A DNA stretch of 13,110 nt from DASTGO01 sp035719045 (GTDB lineage Bacteria > Actinomycetota > Actinomycetes > Actinomycetales > Kineosporiaceae): NCBI GenBank assembly GCA_035719045.1, contig DASTGO010000259.1, forward strand, positions 1 to 13,110. Reading direction: 5' to 3'. Shown here piece after piece: positions 1 through 5,957 of this stretch; within the stretch, counting starts at the first letter, position 1; every line of letters begins with the position of its first letter. Below the pieces are notes generated by a model, which was not told the DNA's origin, ran no database searches, and saw only the letters and a list, made by a program, of their open reading frames with translations. The position numbers were made by a program, and so were the translations under genes.

Positions 1-3
1 CTG

Positions 4-822
4 TTGCCGACTGCGGCACCCACCACCCGACCCGCAACCGCGGCACCCACCACCCGACCCGCAACCGCGGCCCCCACCACCCGACCCGCAACCGCGGCAC
101 CCACCACCCGACCCGCAACTGCGGCCCCGCACCTGGTCCCCCGGCTCGGTACTGACCCTGGCCGGGCGGATCACGGGGCTGAGCGGGACCCACGGGACGA
201 TTGGTCGACCACCATGTGGTGTCCCACAGAGTGGCGTACGGCAGACACGACCGCGGCACGAACCTCCCGGCCCGCAACCGCGGCACCCACCACCCGACCC
301 GCGACCGCGGACCTGAGCATCCCCGACGTAACCGCCGTATGGAGCACTCAGTACACGACGCGGGCGCCCGTCACCCGGCCCGTGGCGGAGGAGGACACCG
401 GGTGGACGCGGCAAGTTGGAGAGGATCTGGGCACCACCCGACCCGCGACCGCGGCACGAACTTCCCGGCCCGTCACCGTCGATCCCAACGGCCAGTACGT
501 GACACCGGCACCCACCACCCGACCCGCGACCGCGGCACAGACCACCCGACCCGCAACCGCCGACCCCACCGGCCCGGACACGACCGCGGTATGGAGCCAC
601 CTGTTGCCGGCTGCGGCACCCACCCGGCCCGTGGCTGAGGAGGCGGAGGAGTACACCGAGTTGATGCCCTACGACGTTGCCTTGAAGATCAATCGAGCGG
701 ATAGGGAGAAGAATGGGACCAGAAGAATGGAACCTAAAGCTACGTGGATAGGCGGCGGTGGTTGGAAGCCAGCCGGGGGCTACACCACTTGGAAGCCAGG
801 CGGGCAACACACCACACGGTGA
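4..822 (+). CDS. Low-complexity Thr/Pro/Ala/Arg repeat protein, partial and of doubtful coding status
   Basis: The frame is open from the left edge to a TGA at 820-822 (272 residues if TTG at 4 were the start). The first residues (LLPTAAP) resemble an internal segment near 601 (LLPAAAP), so the true start is probably upstream of the window. The product is repeats of AAPTTRPAT, two related segments ending TRPVAEE, a charged stretch (about residues 215-245) and two C-terminal nonapeptides, WKPAGGYTT and WKPGGQHTT. I see no signal peptide, membrane segment or known domain. In favour of coding, all repeats keep a multiple-of-three period in one frame. Against it, in the 27-bp units GC is 100% at second codon positions but only 6/9 at third positions, unlike the neighbouring genes. 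The frame with ideal GC3 is broken by a TGA at 153-155. The last 150 bp use AGA, AGG, ATA and AAA codons rare in this genome. The stop sits at the junction with a transposase scrap, so the 3' end is probably truncated. Function unknown. Confidence 0.4.
   Translation: MPTAAPTTRPATAAPTTRPATAAPTTRPATAAPTTRPATAAPHLVPRLGTDPGRADHGAERDPRDDWSTTMWCPTEWRTADTTAARTSRPATAAPTTRPATADLSIPDVTAVWSTQYTTRAPVTRPVAEEDTGWTRQVGEDLGTTRPATAARTSRPVTVDPNGQYVTPAPTTRPATAAQTTRPATADPTGPDTTAVWSHLLPAAAPTRPVAEEAEEYTELMPYDVALKINRADREKNGTRRMEPKATWIGGGGWKPAGGYTTWKPGGQHTTR
13..120. repeat. Four tandem 27-bp repeats
   Basis: Four back-to-back 27-bp units start at 13, 40, 67 and 94, differing at only a few positions (for example a GCA/GCC swap). 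Each unit is nine codons and reads AAPTTRPAT in the long plus-strand frame. Degenerate copies recur near 256-310, 430-450 and 505-570. A larger module also recurs: the start of the window and position 601 both begin ctgttgccg followed by ctgcggcaccca after one variable base. The copies touch with no spacers, so this is a tandem array and not a CRISPR. Confidence 0.9.
762..815. repeat. Two-copy 27-bp repeat encoding WKP nonapeptides
   Basis: The string ttggaagccag occurs at 762 and again at 789, exactly 27 bp apart. Each copy continues through a G-rich stretch into an acaccac-like end. In the long ORF the copies read WKPAGGYTT and WKPGGQHTT. The sequence differs from the 27-bp array at the start of the window, but the period and frame are the same. 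Confidence 0.7.
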
Positions 823-940
823 CGTGGTGGTGGAACGCGGTCCAGGTGTGGACCTGGTGCTGGTCCAGTCCGATCAGGTCCTTGCCCTGCTCGTTGCATT
901 CCTCCATCCGACACGTTCGATACACCTGAATCTGGATCTT
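818..940 (-). pseudogene. IS701-type transposase fragment
   Basis: Read on the minus strand from about 919 to 818 the frame gives MEECNEQGKDLIGLDQHQV followed by a Trp/Phe/His-rich tail ending HHHVT. This resembles the conserved C-terminal block of IS701-like DDE transposases, where an EE..QEGK-type segment precedes GLD.YQVR.W..WHRHVT; the assignment is from memory. Only some 35-50 residues remain. Similarity ends at about 818, where the sequence turns into the antisense of the WKP repeats, and the other side runs into the IS1380 terminal repeat at 961. It is a relic with no start and no catalytic core. Confidence 0.6.
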
Positions 941-960
941 GCCCCTCAGTCGTGCCCATA

Positions 961-980
961 CTGAACCCGGATCCACCGAG
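961..980 (+). repeat. IS1380 left terminal inverted repeat
   Basis: Twenty bases that match the reverse complement of 2640-2659 with a single mismatch (the fifth base, A against G). The repeat lies downstream of the transposase stop and contains a BamHI-like ggatcc core. Confidence 0.8.
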
Positions 981-1120
981 CGGGTTTCGTGATGGCACCT
1001 GAGTGCCGTTCTTGATCTTGGGTTGGATGGTGTTCGTTTCTGGGCGTGGCGGTCCTGCCGGTCGGGTCCGGCTTCTCCACGTGGTCCTTGGGTTGTGCCC
1101 GGCTGGGGCGGGTGGTCGGG

Positions 1121-2533
1121 TCAGGCCGCGGGTGCTGGCGGCGGGCGGTGGACTGCTGCGTGCAGCAGGATCCAGGCCGGTTCCCAGGGCCAGGCTTGGG
1201 GTAGGTGCAGGGTCAGCCGTCGTGCGCCTCGGGCGAGCCGGGCGGGTACGTTGACCAACTGGGCGCGGATGGTGGACGTGGTCGCCCGGGCGTGGGTGCC
1301 GCCCGCGAGGACGCCGAGGGTGCGGGTGAGGTTGTGCGCGATGGTCCACAGCACCGTCCAGGCGGCGTTGGCGTTGAACGCGCCCGAGGGCAGGTGGGCC
1401 AGAGCGCTGGGGGCGGCGTCGGCGATGACCTGTTCGACGATGGCGTGGCCACGGTGCTGGGCCTCGGCCTGCAGCATCTCGAACCCGCTGGTGACGAACA
1501 CGGCGTGGTGACGCCAGACCTCGAACAGTCCGTCCTGGCCGGGCGCGGTCTTGGGGTTCAGGCGTTTGACCCGCCGCACGATCAGCCGGCCGGTCACCTG
1601 CTGTTTCTTCGTCCGGCCCGTGAACGCCGTGTATGGGGTTTCGGCGACCTGCGCGTCGGAGATCAACTCGCCGGTGTCCTCGTCGACGAACGCGTTCGGG
1701 TAGTGGATCGATGTCCAGGTGTTCTCGTCGATGCCGGTGATCGCGGTGTTGATGCTGGGGTTGGTCCCGGTGGTCAACGACACGGCCGCGCCGTAGCGGG
1801 CGGCGGTGGCCACGATGTCGGCGGTGTAGAACTTGGAGTCGGCGCGCACGATGATCGTCGCGGTCGGGGCGATCGCGCGCACGGTTGTGAGGGCTTCGGC
1901 CAGCAGGCGGTCCGCGCCACGCACGTCGGCGGACTTGCCCTTGCGTAACCGGGCGGCGACCACGATCGGTGCCGTGGTCGGGGTGGCCGCGGTGACCAGC
2001 AGCGGGTGCAGGGTCTTCTTCCCCTTGTGCCGCCCGACCGCCGCACCTTGCTTGGCGTAGCCGTAGACCTGCCGGTGGGTGGAGTCCAGGTCCACGAACA
2101 CCACCAGATCCCCGCCCTCGCCTTCGGCGCCGGACAGGATCGGGGCGCGTTCGGCCAGTCGGATCAGCATCTGGCGCAGCACCGCGTTCAACTGCTGGAC
2201 GTGCCCGTGGGTGAACGCCCGCAGGAACGTGCCCAACGTCGACGGCGCCCGGATCCCGGTGAACGCCAGTGTGTTCCCCGTATGCCGTAGCCGGTCCACA
2301 TCGTCGATGCTGTCTGCGCCAGCGACCATCCCGGCCAGCAGACTCATCACCTTCGCGCCTGGGTTGGCCCCCGCACTGTTGGCCGCCCCGACGATCGCCA
2401 CATGCTCCCCGACCAGCTCGGGCAGATCGATCTGCTCGGCCAACGCCAGCGTCGGCACCAGCCCGGCATCGGCGATCAGATTCGGGTCATCGAACGCGAT
2501 GTCGACCGCGGTCGCGGCATGCAAGGATTGCAC
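1121..2533 (-). CDS. IS1380-family DDE transposase
   Basis: This 470-residue protein is full length for the family and catalyses cut-and-paste movement of the surrounding element. Family hallmarks are visible: an N-terminal FDDPNL...AGLVPTLALAE region, a KVMSLLAGMVAGADSIDDV segment (about 61-79), and a RAPSTLGTFLRAFTHGHVQQL segment (about 95-115). The catalytic core follows: DLDST (Asp148/Asp150) with YGYAKQGAA just after, RADSKFY (Asp232), and a late acidic residue in RGHAIVEQVI (Glu367). No internal stop or frameshift is present, so the enzyme may be active. GTG at 2533 is the assumed start; a GAGGGG about 12 nt upstream could be the ribosome site. Plus-strand ORFs over the same bases are codon-bias shadows. 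Confidence 0.92.
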   Translation of the reverse strand: MQSLHAATAVDIAFDDPNLIADAGLVPTLALAEQIDLPELVGEHVAIVGAANSAGANPGAKVMSLLAGMVAGADSIDDVDRLRHTGNTLAFTGIRAPSTLGTFLRAFTHGHVQQLNAVLRQMLIRLAERAPILSGAEGEGGDLVVFVDLDSTHRQVYGYAKQGAAVGRHKGKKTLHPLLVTAATPTTAPIVVAARLRKGKSADVRGADRLLAEALTTVRAIAPTATIIVRADSKFYTADIVATAARYGAAVSLTTGTNPSINTAITGIDENTWTSIHYPNAFVDEDTGELISDAQVAETPYTAFTGRTKKQQVTGRLIVRRVKRLNPKTAPGQDGLFEVWRHHAVFVTSGFEMLQAEAQHRGHAIVEQVIADAAPSALAHLPSGAFNANAAWTVLWTIAHNLTRTLGVLAGGTHARATTSTIRAQLVNVPARLARGARRLTLHLPQAWPWEPAWILLHAAVHRPPPAPAA

Positions 2534-2639
2534 TTGGCGGGTGTCCCCTCGAACTGGTCCCGATGTTCCCTCAGCAAGAACATCTTCCCAGCTCAGGAGG
2601 CACCCGTCTCATCATCCCCAGCCCTCAACAACACACCGG

Positions 2640-2659
2640 CTCGGTGGATCCGGGCTCAG
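2640..2659 (-). repeat. IS1380 right terminal inverted repeat
   Basis: Reverse complement of the left end with one mismatch. It lies about 106 bp upstream of the transposase start. The next outward base on this side extends the repeat to cctgag, whereas the left side reads actgaa. Confidence 0.8.
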
Positions 2660-2712
2660 GAGAACAGCGTCCAGAACTGCGGCGCTATGTATCGGTGACC
2701 ATGAGACCGACG

Positions 2713-2734
2713 GCGTCTCCTCCTCCGGAGACGC
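2713..2734. repeat. Perfect 8-bp hairpin between IS1380 and the IS1634 relic
   Basis: gcgtctcc at 2713-2720 and ggagacgc at 2727-2734 form a perfect stem around a 6-nt loop (tcctcc). No T-run follows on either strand. The roughly 100 bp from 2660 to 2763 that contain it show no recognisable coding content. It may be a piece of an older element or a weak terminator. Confidence 0.5.
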
Positions 2735-2763
2735 TCAGGCCACGGGACCGGGGCTCTCACGGT

Positions 2764-2998
2764 CACCTCGATGAGGCAGCGCGGGCACGGCAGCTGGTCG
2801 ATCTGAAGGGTTACATCACCAACATCCCCGTCACCCGGCGCGTCACCGAAACCATCTCCAGCCACTACGACCTGTGGCAGGTCGAGCACTCCTTCCGGAG
2901 GTCCGAGACCCGCCTGCGCGCCCGGCCGATGCTCGCGCACCAGGGATGCGATCGAAGCGCACCTGCCCCTCGCGTTCACCGCTCCGGCCGTCAGCCGC
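2764..2998 (+). pseudogene. IS1634-type transposase C-terminal fragment, frameshifted
   Basis: One plus frame gives QLVDLKGYITNIP, then a HYDLWQVEHSFRRSETRLRARP segment. After about 2940 the homology continues in another plus frame as RTRDAIEAHLPLAFTAPAVSR. Together these match, from memory, the conserved C-terminal block of IS1634-like (IS4 superfamily) transposases of actinobacteria, including the catalytic-Glu region (WxVExSFR). The frame change near 2935-2945 looks like a small indel. There is no N-terminal part, so the protein cannot be functional. The fragment ends 2 bp before the hisF stop codon on the opposite strand. Confidence 0.75.
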
Positions 2999-3000
2999 GC

Positions 3001-3771
3001 TCAGCGGACGATGACCCCCGCCGTGCGCATCGCGGTCTTCACCTCGCCGATGGTCAGTTCACCGAAGTGGAACACGCTCGCGGCGAGCACGGCGTCGGCG
3101 CCGGCCTCGACCGCGGGGGCGAAGTGCTCCACGGCCCCGGCCCCGCCGCTGGCGATCAGCGGGAGGCTGACCCGGGCCCGCACGTCGCGCAGCATCTGCA
3201 GGTCGAACCCCGCCTTCGTCCCGTCGGCGTCCATCGAGTTGAGCAGGATCTCCCCGGCCCCCAGTTCGGCGGCACGAACCGCCCACGCGACGGCGTCGAT
3301 CCCGGTCCCCCGCCGCCCGCCGTGCGTGGTGACCTCGTAGCCGGACTCGGTGACCGTCCCCTCCGGGCAGCGCCGGGCGTCCACCGACAGCACCAGGACC
3401 TGCGAGCCGAACCGGTCGGCGACCTCGCAGATCAGCTGCGGCCGAGCGATCGCCGCGGTGTTCACCCCGACCTTGTCGGCCCCGGCCCGCAGCAGCTGGT
3501 CCACGTCCTCGACGGTGCGGACCCCGCCGCCGACGGTGAGCGGGATGAACACCTCCTCGGCGGTCCGGGACACCACCTCGTAGGTGGTCCGCCGGCTGTC
3601 CGCGGAGGCGGTGACGTCGAGGAAGGTCAGCTCGTCGGCGCCTTCCGCGTCGTAACGGCGGGCCAGCTCGACCGGGTCCCCGGCGTCGCGCAGCCCGACG
3701 AAGTTCACTCCCTTGACCACCCGCCCGGCGTCGACGTCCAGGCAGGGGATCACGCGGACGGCGACGGTCAC
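3001..3771 (-). CDS. hisF: Imidazole glycerol phosphate synthase cyclase subunit HisF
   Basis: HisF uses ammonia delivered by HisH to convert PRFAR into imidazole glycerol phosphate and AICAR in cytoplasmic histidine synthesis. The 256-residue length is typical. The (beta/alpha)8 barrel signatures are present: VIPCLDVDAGRVVKGVNF at the N-terminus with catalytic Asp12, PLTVGGGVRT (about 78-86), VSVDARR-type strand with catalytic Asp131, GEILLNSMDADGT, and the phosphate-binding ASGGAGAVEHF. GTG at 3771 is chosen because GAGGAG lies 6 nt upstream (3778-3783) and the protein then begins at the family-typical position. hisI often follows hisF in actinobacteria, but here the downstream side is IS debris. 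It is transcribed away from the kinase gene, behind a leader with four 14-bp repeats. Confidence 0.97.
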   Translation of the reverse strand: MTVAVRVIPCLDVDAGRVVKGVNFVGLRDAGDPVELARRYDAEGADELTFLDVTASADSRRTTYEVVSRTAEEVFIPLTVGGGVRTVEDVDQLLRAGADKVGVNTAAIARPQLICEVADRFGSQVLVLSVDARRCPEGTVTESGYEVTTHGGRRGTGIDAVAWAVRAAELGAGEILLNSMDADGTKAGFDLQMLRDVRARVSLPLIASGGAGAVEHFAPAVEAGADAVLAASVFHFGELTIGEVKTAMRTAGVIVR

Positions 3772-3783
3772 GACAGGCTCCTC

Positions 3784-3839
3784 GGGCAGGGCTGGCCGGG
3801 CAGGGTTGGCCGGGCGGGGCTGGCCGGGCGGGGCTGGCC
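3784..3839. repeat. Four tandem 14-bp repeats in the hisF leader
   Basis: Four contiguous 14-bp units start at 3784, 3798, 3812 and 3826. The last two are identical (gggcggggctggcc) and the first two differ by one or two bases. They lie immediately upstream of the hisF ribosome site (3778-3783) and inside the expected hisF 5' untranslated region if transcription starts near 3873. They are so G/C-rich that they may form RNA structure or vary in copy number by slippage. Confidence 0.85.
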
Positions 3840-3879
3840 GGTCCGGCAGAGGTCAGCCGGGCGGCCGGGATCTGGGGGC

Positions 3880-3889
3880 AGCGTAGTCT
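3880..3889. promoter_or_regulatory. Overlapping divergent -10 elements for hisF and the kinase gene
   Basis: On the plus strand TAGTCT (3884-3889) fits the actinobacterial TANNNT -10 motif and lies 8 nt before the kinase GTG at 3898. That spacing implies a leaderless transcript. On the minus strand TACGCT (3885 to 3880) also fits TANNNT and overlaps it by two bases, pointing toward hisF. No good -35 hexamer is visible on either side. The plus-strand call is the stronger; the minus-strand one is inferred. Confidence 0.55.
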
Positions 3890-3897
3890 GCAGGCCC

Positions 3898-4485
3898 GTG
3901 CCACCCGCCCCGGCTTTCCCCCTCGCGCAGCTGGTCCAGGCCTGCCGGGCGGTCCCCCCACGCTGTGCGGCCACCCGGGTGATCGCGGTCGACGGGCGCA
4001 GCGGTGCGGGCAAGAGCCGGCTCGCGGAGCAACTCGCGGAAGGCCTCGCCCGGCCCTCCGGTACCGGTGAACGGTGCCGGCAGCGGGTGCAGGTGGTCCG
4101 GATGGACGACGTGTACCCCGGCTGGGACGGCCTGCGCGACGCCGCCGTCCTGCTGTGCCGCTGGCTGTTCCGGCCGCTGGCCGCCGGGCGTCCCGCCGGC
4201 TACTACCGGTACGACTGGTCCGCCGGCCGGTTCGGCGCCTGGCAGCCGGTGGAGCCGGGCGGCGTGCTGGTCCTGGAGGGCGTCGGAAGCGGGTCCGCCC
4301 GGCTGGCGGCCCGGCTGTCGCTGCTGGTCTGGGTCGAGGCCCCGCCCGAGATCCGGCGGCAGCGGGCGCTGGAGCGGGACGGGGAGACCTTCGCCGCGCA
4401 CTGGGACCGGTGGGCCGCACAGGAGGAGCGCTACCTCGCGCAGGAGGCTCCGCAGCTGCGGGCGGACCTGACCGTCCCGACCTGA
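3898..4485 (+). CDS. P-loop nucleoside kinase-like protein (uridine kinase family)
   Basis: A 195-residue soluble protein with the fold signature of small nucleoside/nucleotide kinases. Walker A is GRSGAGKS (33-40). A MDDVYPGWDGL segment (69-79) resembles the DD-F/Y substrate-site motif of uridine kinases. LVLEGVGSG (124-132) is the strand before the lid, and an Arg-rich RRQRALERDGE segment (153-163) fits an ATP lid. The family phosphorylates nucleosides or related small molecules with ATP; the substrate cannot be read from the sequence. GTG at 3898 is preferred because a TAGTCT -10 lies 8 nt upstream, no ribosome site is visible, and the P-loop then sits at a normal distance from the N-terminus. 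It is divergent from hisF. Confidence 0.8.
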   Translation: MPPAPAFPLAQLVQACRAVPPRCAATRVIAVDGRSGAGKSRLAEQLAEGLARPSGTGERCRQRVQVVRMDDVYPGWDGLRDAAVLLCRWLFRPLAAGRPAGYYRYDWSAGRFGAWQPVEPGGVLVLEGVGSGSARLAARLSLLVWVEAPPEIRRQRALERDGETFAAHWDRWAAQEERYLAQEAPQLRADLTVPT

Positions 4486-4608
4486 CCGGCTCCCCCGCCC
4501 GCCCGTGCCCCTGGGACCCCCACTGCGCCCCGGGCCCCCGGAACTCCTTCTGGTCCCGACGCCACCCGGCTGCCGGCGGCAGAGCAGCAGGTTCCCAGCG
4601 GGACGGCG

Positions 4609-4614
4609 TACGCT
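4609..4614 (+). promoter_or_regulatory. TANNNT -10 for a leaderless membrane-protein gene
   Basis: TACGCT lies 7 nt before the GTG at 4622, the spacing expected when transcription starts at the first base of the codon. There is no ribosome site and no recognisable -35. The 136 bp from 4486 to 4621 contain no other gene; a small ctgcc-ggc-ggcag hairpin lies just upstream of the -10. Confidence 0.5.
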
Positions 4615-4621
4615 TCGGCCC

Positions 4622-5317
4622 GTGACCTTCGCGCCGGGGACGACCGCCTCCCGCGGCGGCCTCGGAGCGGCCGTGCGCACGGCCAGGGCGGGCGCCGTCT
4701 GCCTGCTCGCCGTGCCGGCCATGCTCCTCGCACACCTGGTCACCGCCCGGGCCATCCCGTCCGCCGGGGTGATCGCCCTGGTCTGCGCCGTCGTCCTGGT
4801 AGTCACGGCCGCCTGCGGCAGCCGCAGCCGCTGGCGGCTGGCGCTCACCGTCGGTCTGGCCCAGGCCGCCGGGCACGGGCTGCTCGCCGTCCTGCACCCG
4901 GCGACGGGCCCCGACTCCTCCGGCGGCTGCCTGCCGATGGTCGGCCGGGGCGCGGCACTGGGGCTGCGGCTGGCCTTCCTGCAACAGGACGCGGCCTGCC
5001 GGCCCGGAACACTGGCCACCGGTCCGACCGCCGCGGTCGCCGTCGGGGCCCTGCTCACGGCACTGCTGATCCTCACCGGGCACGGGCTGGTCGCCGTGCT
5101 GGCCGCGGTCCTGGTCTGCGCCGGGCACCTGGCGGTGGAGGCGGTCCGGGCCTGCCTCGGGTCGGTCACCTTCCGAACCGCAAACCCGCCCGGCATTCCG
5201 GTCGACGCCCCCCGCCGGATGCTGCCCGGCCTGCGGACCGTGCACCCGCTGCAGGCCCGCTGGCAGCCAGGCCCGGCCCGACGGCGCGGTCCCCCGGCGG
5301 TGCTGCCGGCCGGCTGA
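4622..5317 (+). CDS. Unrecognised multi-pass membrane protein
   Basis: A 231-residue protein I cannot assign to a family. Hydrophobic segments lie at about 22-40, 46-65, 73-91, 136-153 and 155-174, suggesting four or five transmembrane helices. A short loop (about 92-135) contains two Cys (103, 126) and GGCLPMVGRG. The tail after about 185 is Pro/Arg-rich and probably cytoplasmic. Several His residues lie in or near the helices (HLV at 38-40, GHGLLAVLH at 84-92, GHGL at 153-156, GHL at 168-170), a pattern that could suit metal or haem contacts but proves nothing. GTG at 4622 was chosen over the GTG/ATG codons near 4505 because of the TACGCT element and because the upstream residues are Pro-rich and non-conserved in style. 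It lies 88 nt upstream of the MauE-like gene on the same strand. Confidence 0.65.
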   Translation: MTFAPGTTASRGGLGAAVRTARAGAVCLLAVPAMLLAHLVTARAIPSAGVIALVCAVVLVVTAACGSRSRWRLALTVGLAQAAGHGLLAVLHPATGPDSSGGCLPMVGRGAALGLRLAFLQQDAACRPGTLATGPTAAVAVGALLTALLILTGHGLVAVLAAVLVCAGHLAVEAVRACLGSVTFRTANPPGIPVDAPRRMLPGLRTVHPLQARWQPGPARRRGPPAVLPAG

Positions 5318-5404
5318 GTTCCCTCCCGCGGAGCCGCCCGGCCGTCACCCGCCCACCCGACCGAACTGCCGCACCGGCGCGGCGCCGTCCTCTGCGAGGT
5401 CTTC

Positions 5405-5911
5405 GTGAAAGCTCGTTTCCAGATAGCCCAGCCTTGGCTGTCCACCCTGGCCAGGTTGTTCCTGGCCGCCGTCTTCATCTGGGCCGGCTGGCCCAAGTTC
5501 CTCGACAGCGAGGGCACGGTCCGCAGCGTCCGCGCCTTCGAACTCCTGCCGGAGGCGCTCGTCCGCCCGTTCGCCTACGGCCTGCCGCTGATCGAGCTGG
5601 CCCTCGCGCTCGTGCTCGTCCTCGGCCTGGCGACCCGGATCGCCGCACTGGTCACAGGCGCAATGATGATCACGTTCATGTTCGGCATCGCCTGGGCCTG
5701 GGCCCACGGCCTGAAGATCGAGTGCGGCTGCTTCGGCAACACCGGCGCCACGGTGGTCGACGCCGTGCCCGGCTACATCAAGGACCTGTTCCGCGACACC
5801 GGTTATCTGCTCGCCGCGGCCTTCCTGGCCTACTGGCCCCACAGCCGGGTCTCGGTGGACGGCCTCCTCGGGCTGTCCACGCCACAACCGGTCACCTCCG
5901 GGACGGCCTGA
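5405..5911 (+). CDS. MauE/DoxX-family membrane redox protein
   Basis: A 168-residue membrane protein with helices at about 13-29, 57-78, 80-100 and 133-144. RLFLAAVFIWAGWPKFLD (18-34) is the first-helix signature of DoxX/MauE proteins, and PLIELALALVLVLGLATRIA (61-80) is the second. After the third helix comes IECGCFG (105-111), the Cys-Gly-Cys-Phe-Gly motif typical of MauE-type members, with Cys107 and Cys109 as likely redox thiols. MauE proteins are linked to disulfide formation in the periplasm. A DsbA-like gene follows 46 nt downstream, which supports a role as its membrane partner. GTG at 5405 has GAGG about 7 nt upstream. The family is confident; the function in this organism is inferred. 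Confidence 0.85.
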   Translation: MKARFQIAQPWLSTLARLFLAAVFIWAGWPKFLDSEGTVRSVRAFELLPEALVRPFAYGLPLIELALALVLVLGLATRIAALVTGAMMITFMFGIAWAWAHGLKIECGCFGNTGATVVDAVPGYIKDLFRDTGYLLAAAFLAYWPHSRVSVDGLLGLSTPQPVTSGTA

Positions 5912-5957
5912 CCGCCCCTCCTGCCCCTACCCCACCCCACCTCTGGAGCACCTCAGC

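Larger units (their letters stand above)
961..2659. mobile_element. IS1380-family insertion sequence, apparently complete
   Basis: The element is about 1.7 kb, normal for the family, and carries one minus-strand transposase gene. The 20-bp left end, ctgaacccggatccaccgag at 961-980, is matched at 19 of 20 positions by the reverse complement of 2640-2659. About 140 bp separate the left end from the transposase stop, and about 106 bp separate the transposase start from the right end. IS1380-family elements usually make a 4-bp target duplication. The bases outside these ends (cata on the left, gaga on the right) do not match, and shifting the ends by a base or two does not restore a match. The insertion is therefore old, the flanks have been rearranged, or the exact ends lie a few bases away. 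Confidence 0.8.

Noticed and set aside
13..120. Possible CRISPR array from regular 27-bp repeats
   Set aside because: The units are contiguous with no spacers and keep a nine-codon period, so this is a tandem coding-type repeat.
1205..1948. Plus-strand frame of 247 residues over the IS1380 transposase
   Set aside because: It is antisense to a transposase with all family motifs, and its composition (Gly/Val/Arg) is that of a shadow frame.
957..2663. Target-site duplication for the IS1380 element
   Set aside because: The adjacent tetranucleotides (cata and gaga) differ, and nearby shifts do not help.
3059..5517. Very long minus-strand open frames (over 550 and 700 residues) across hisF, the kinase and the membrane gene
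   Set aside because: They are Arg/Pro/Gly-rich shadows produced by strong GC3 bias and overlap recognised genes in other frames.
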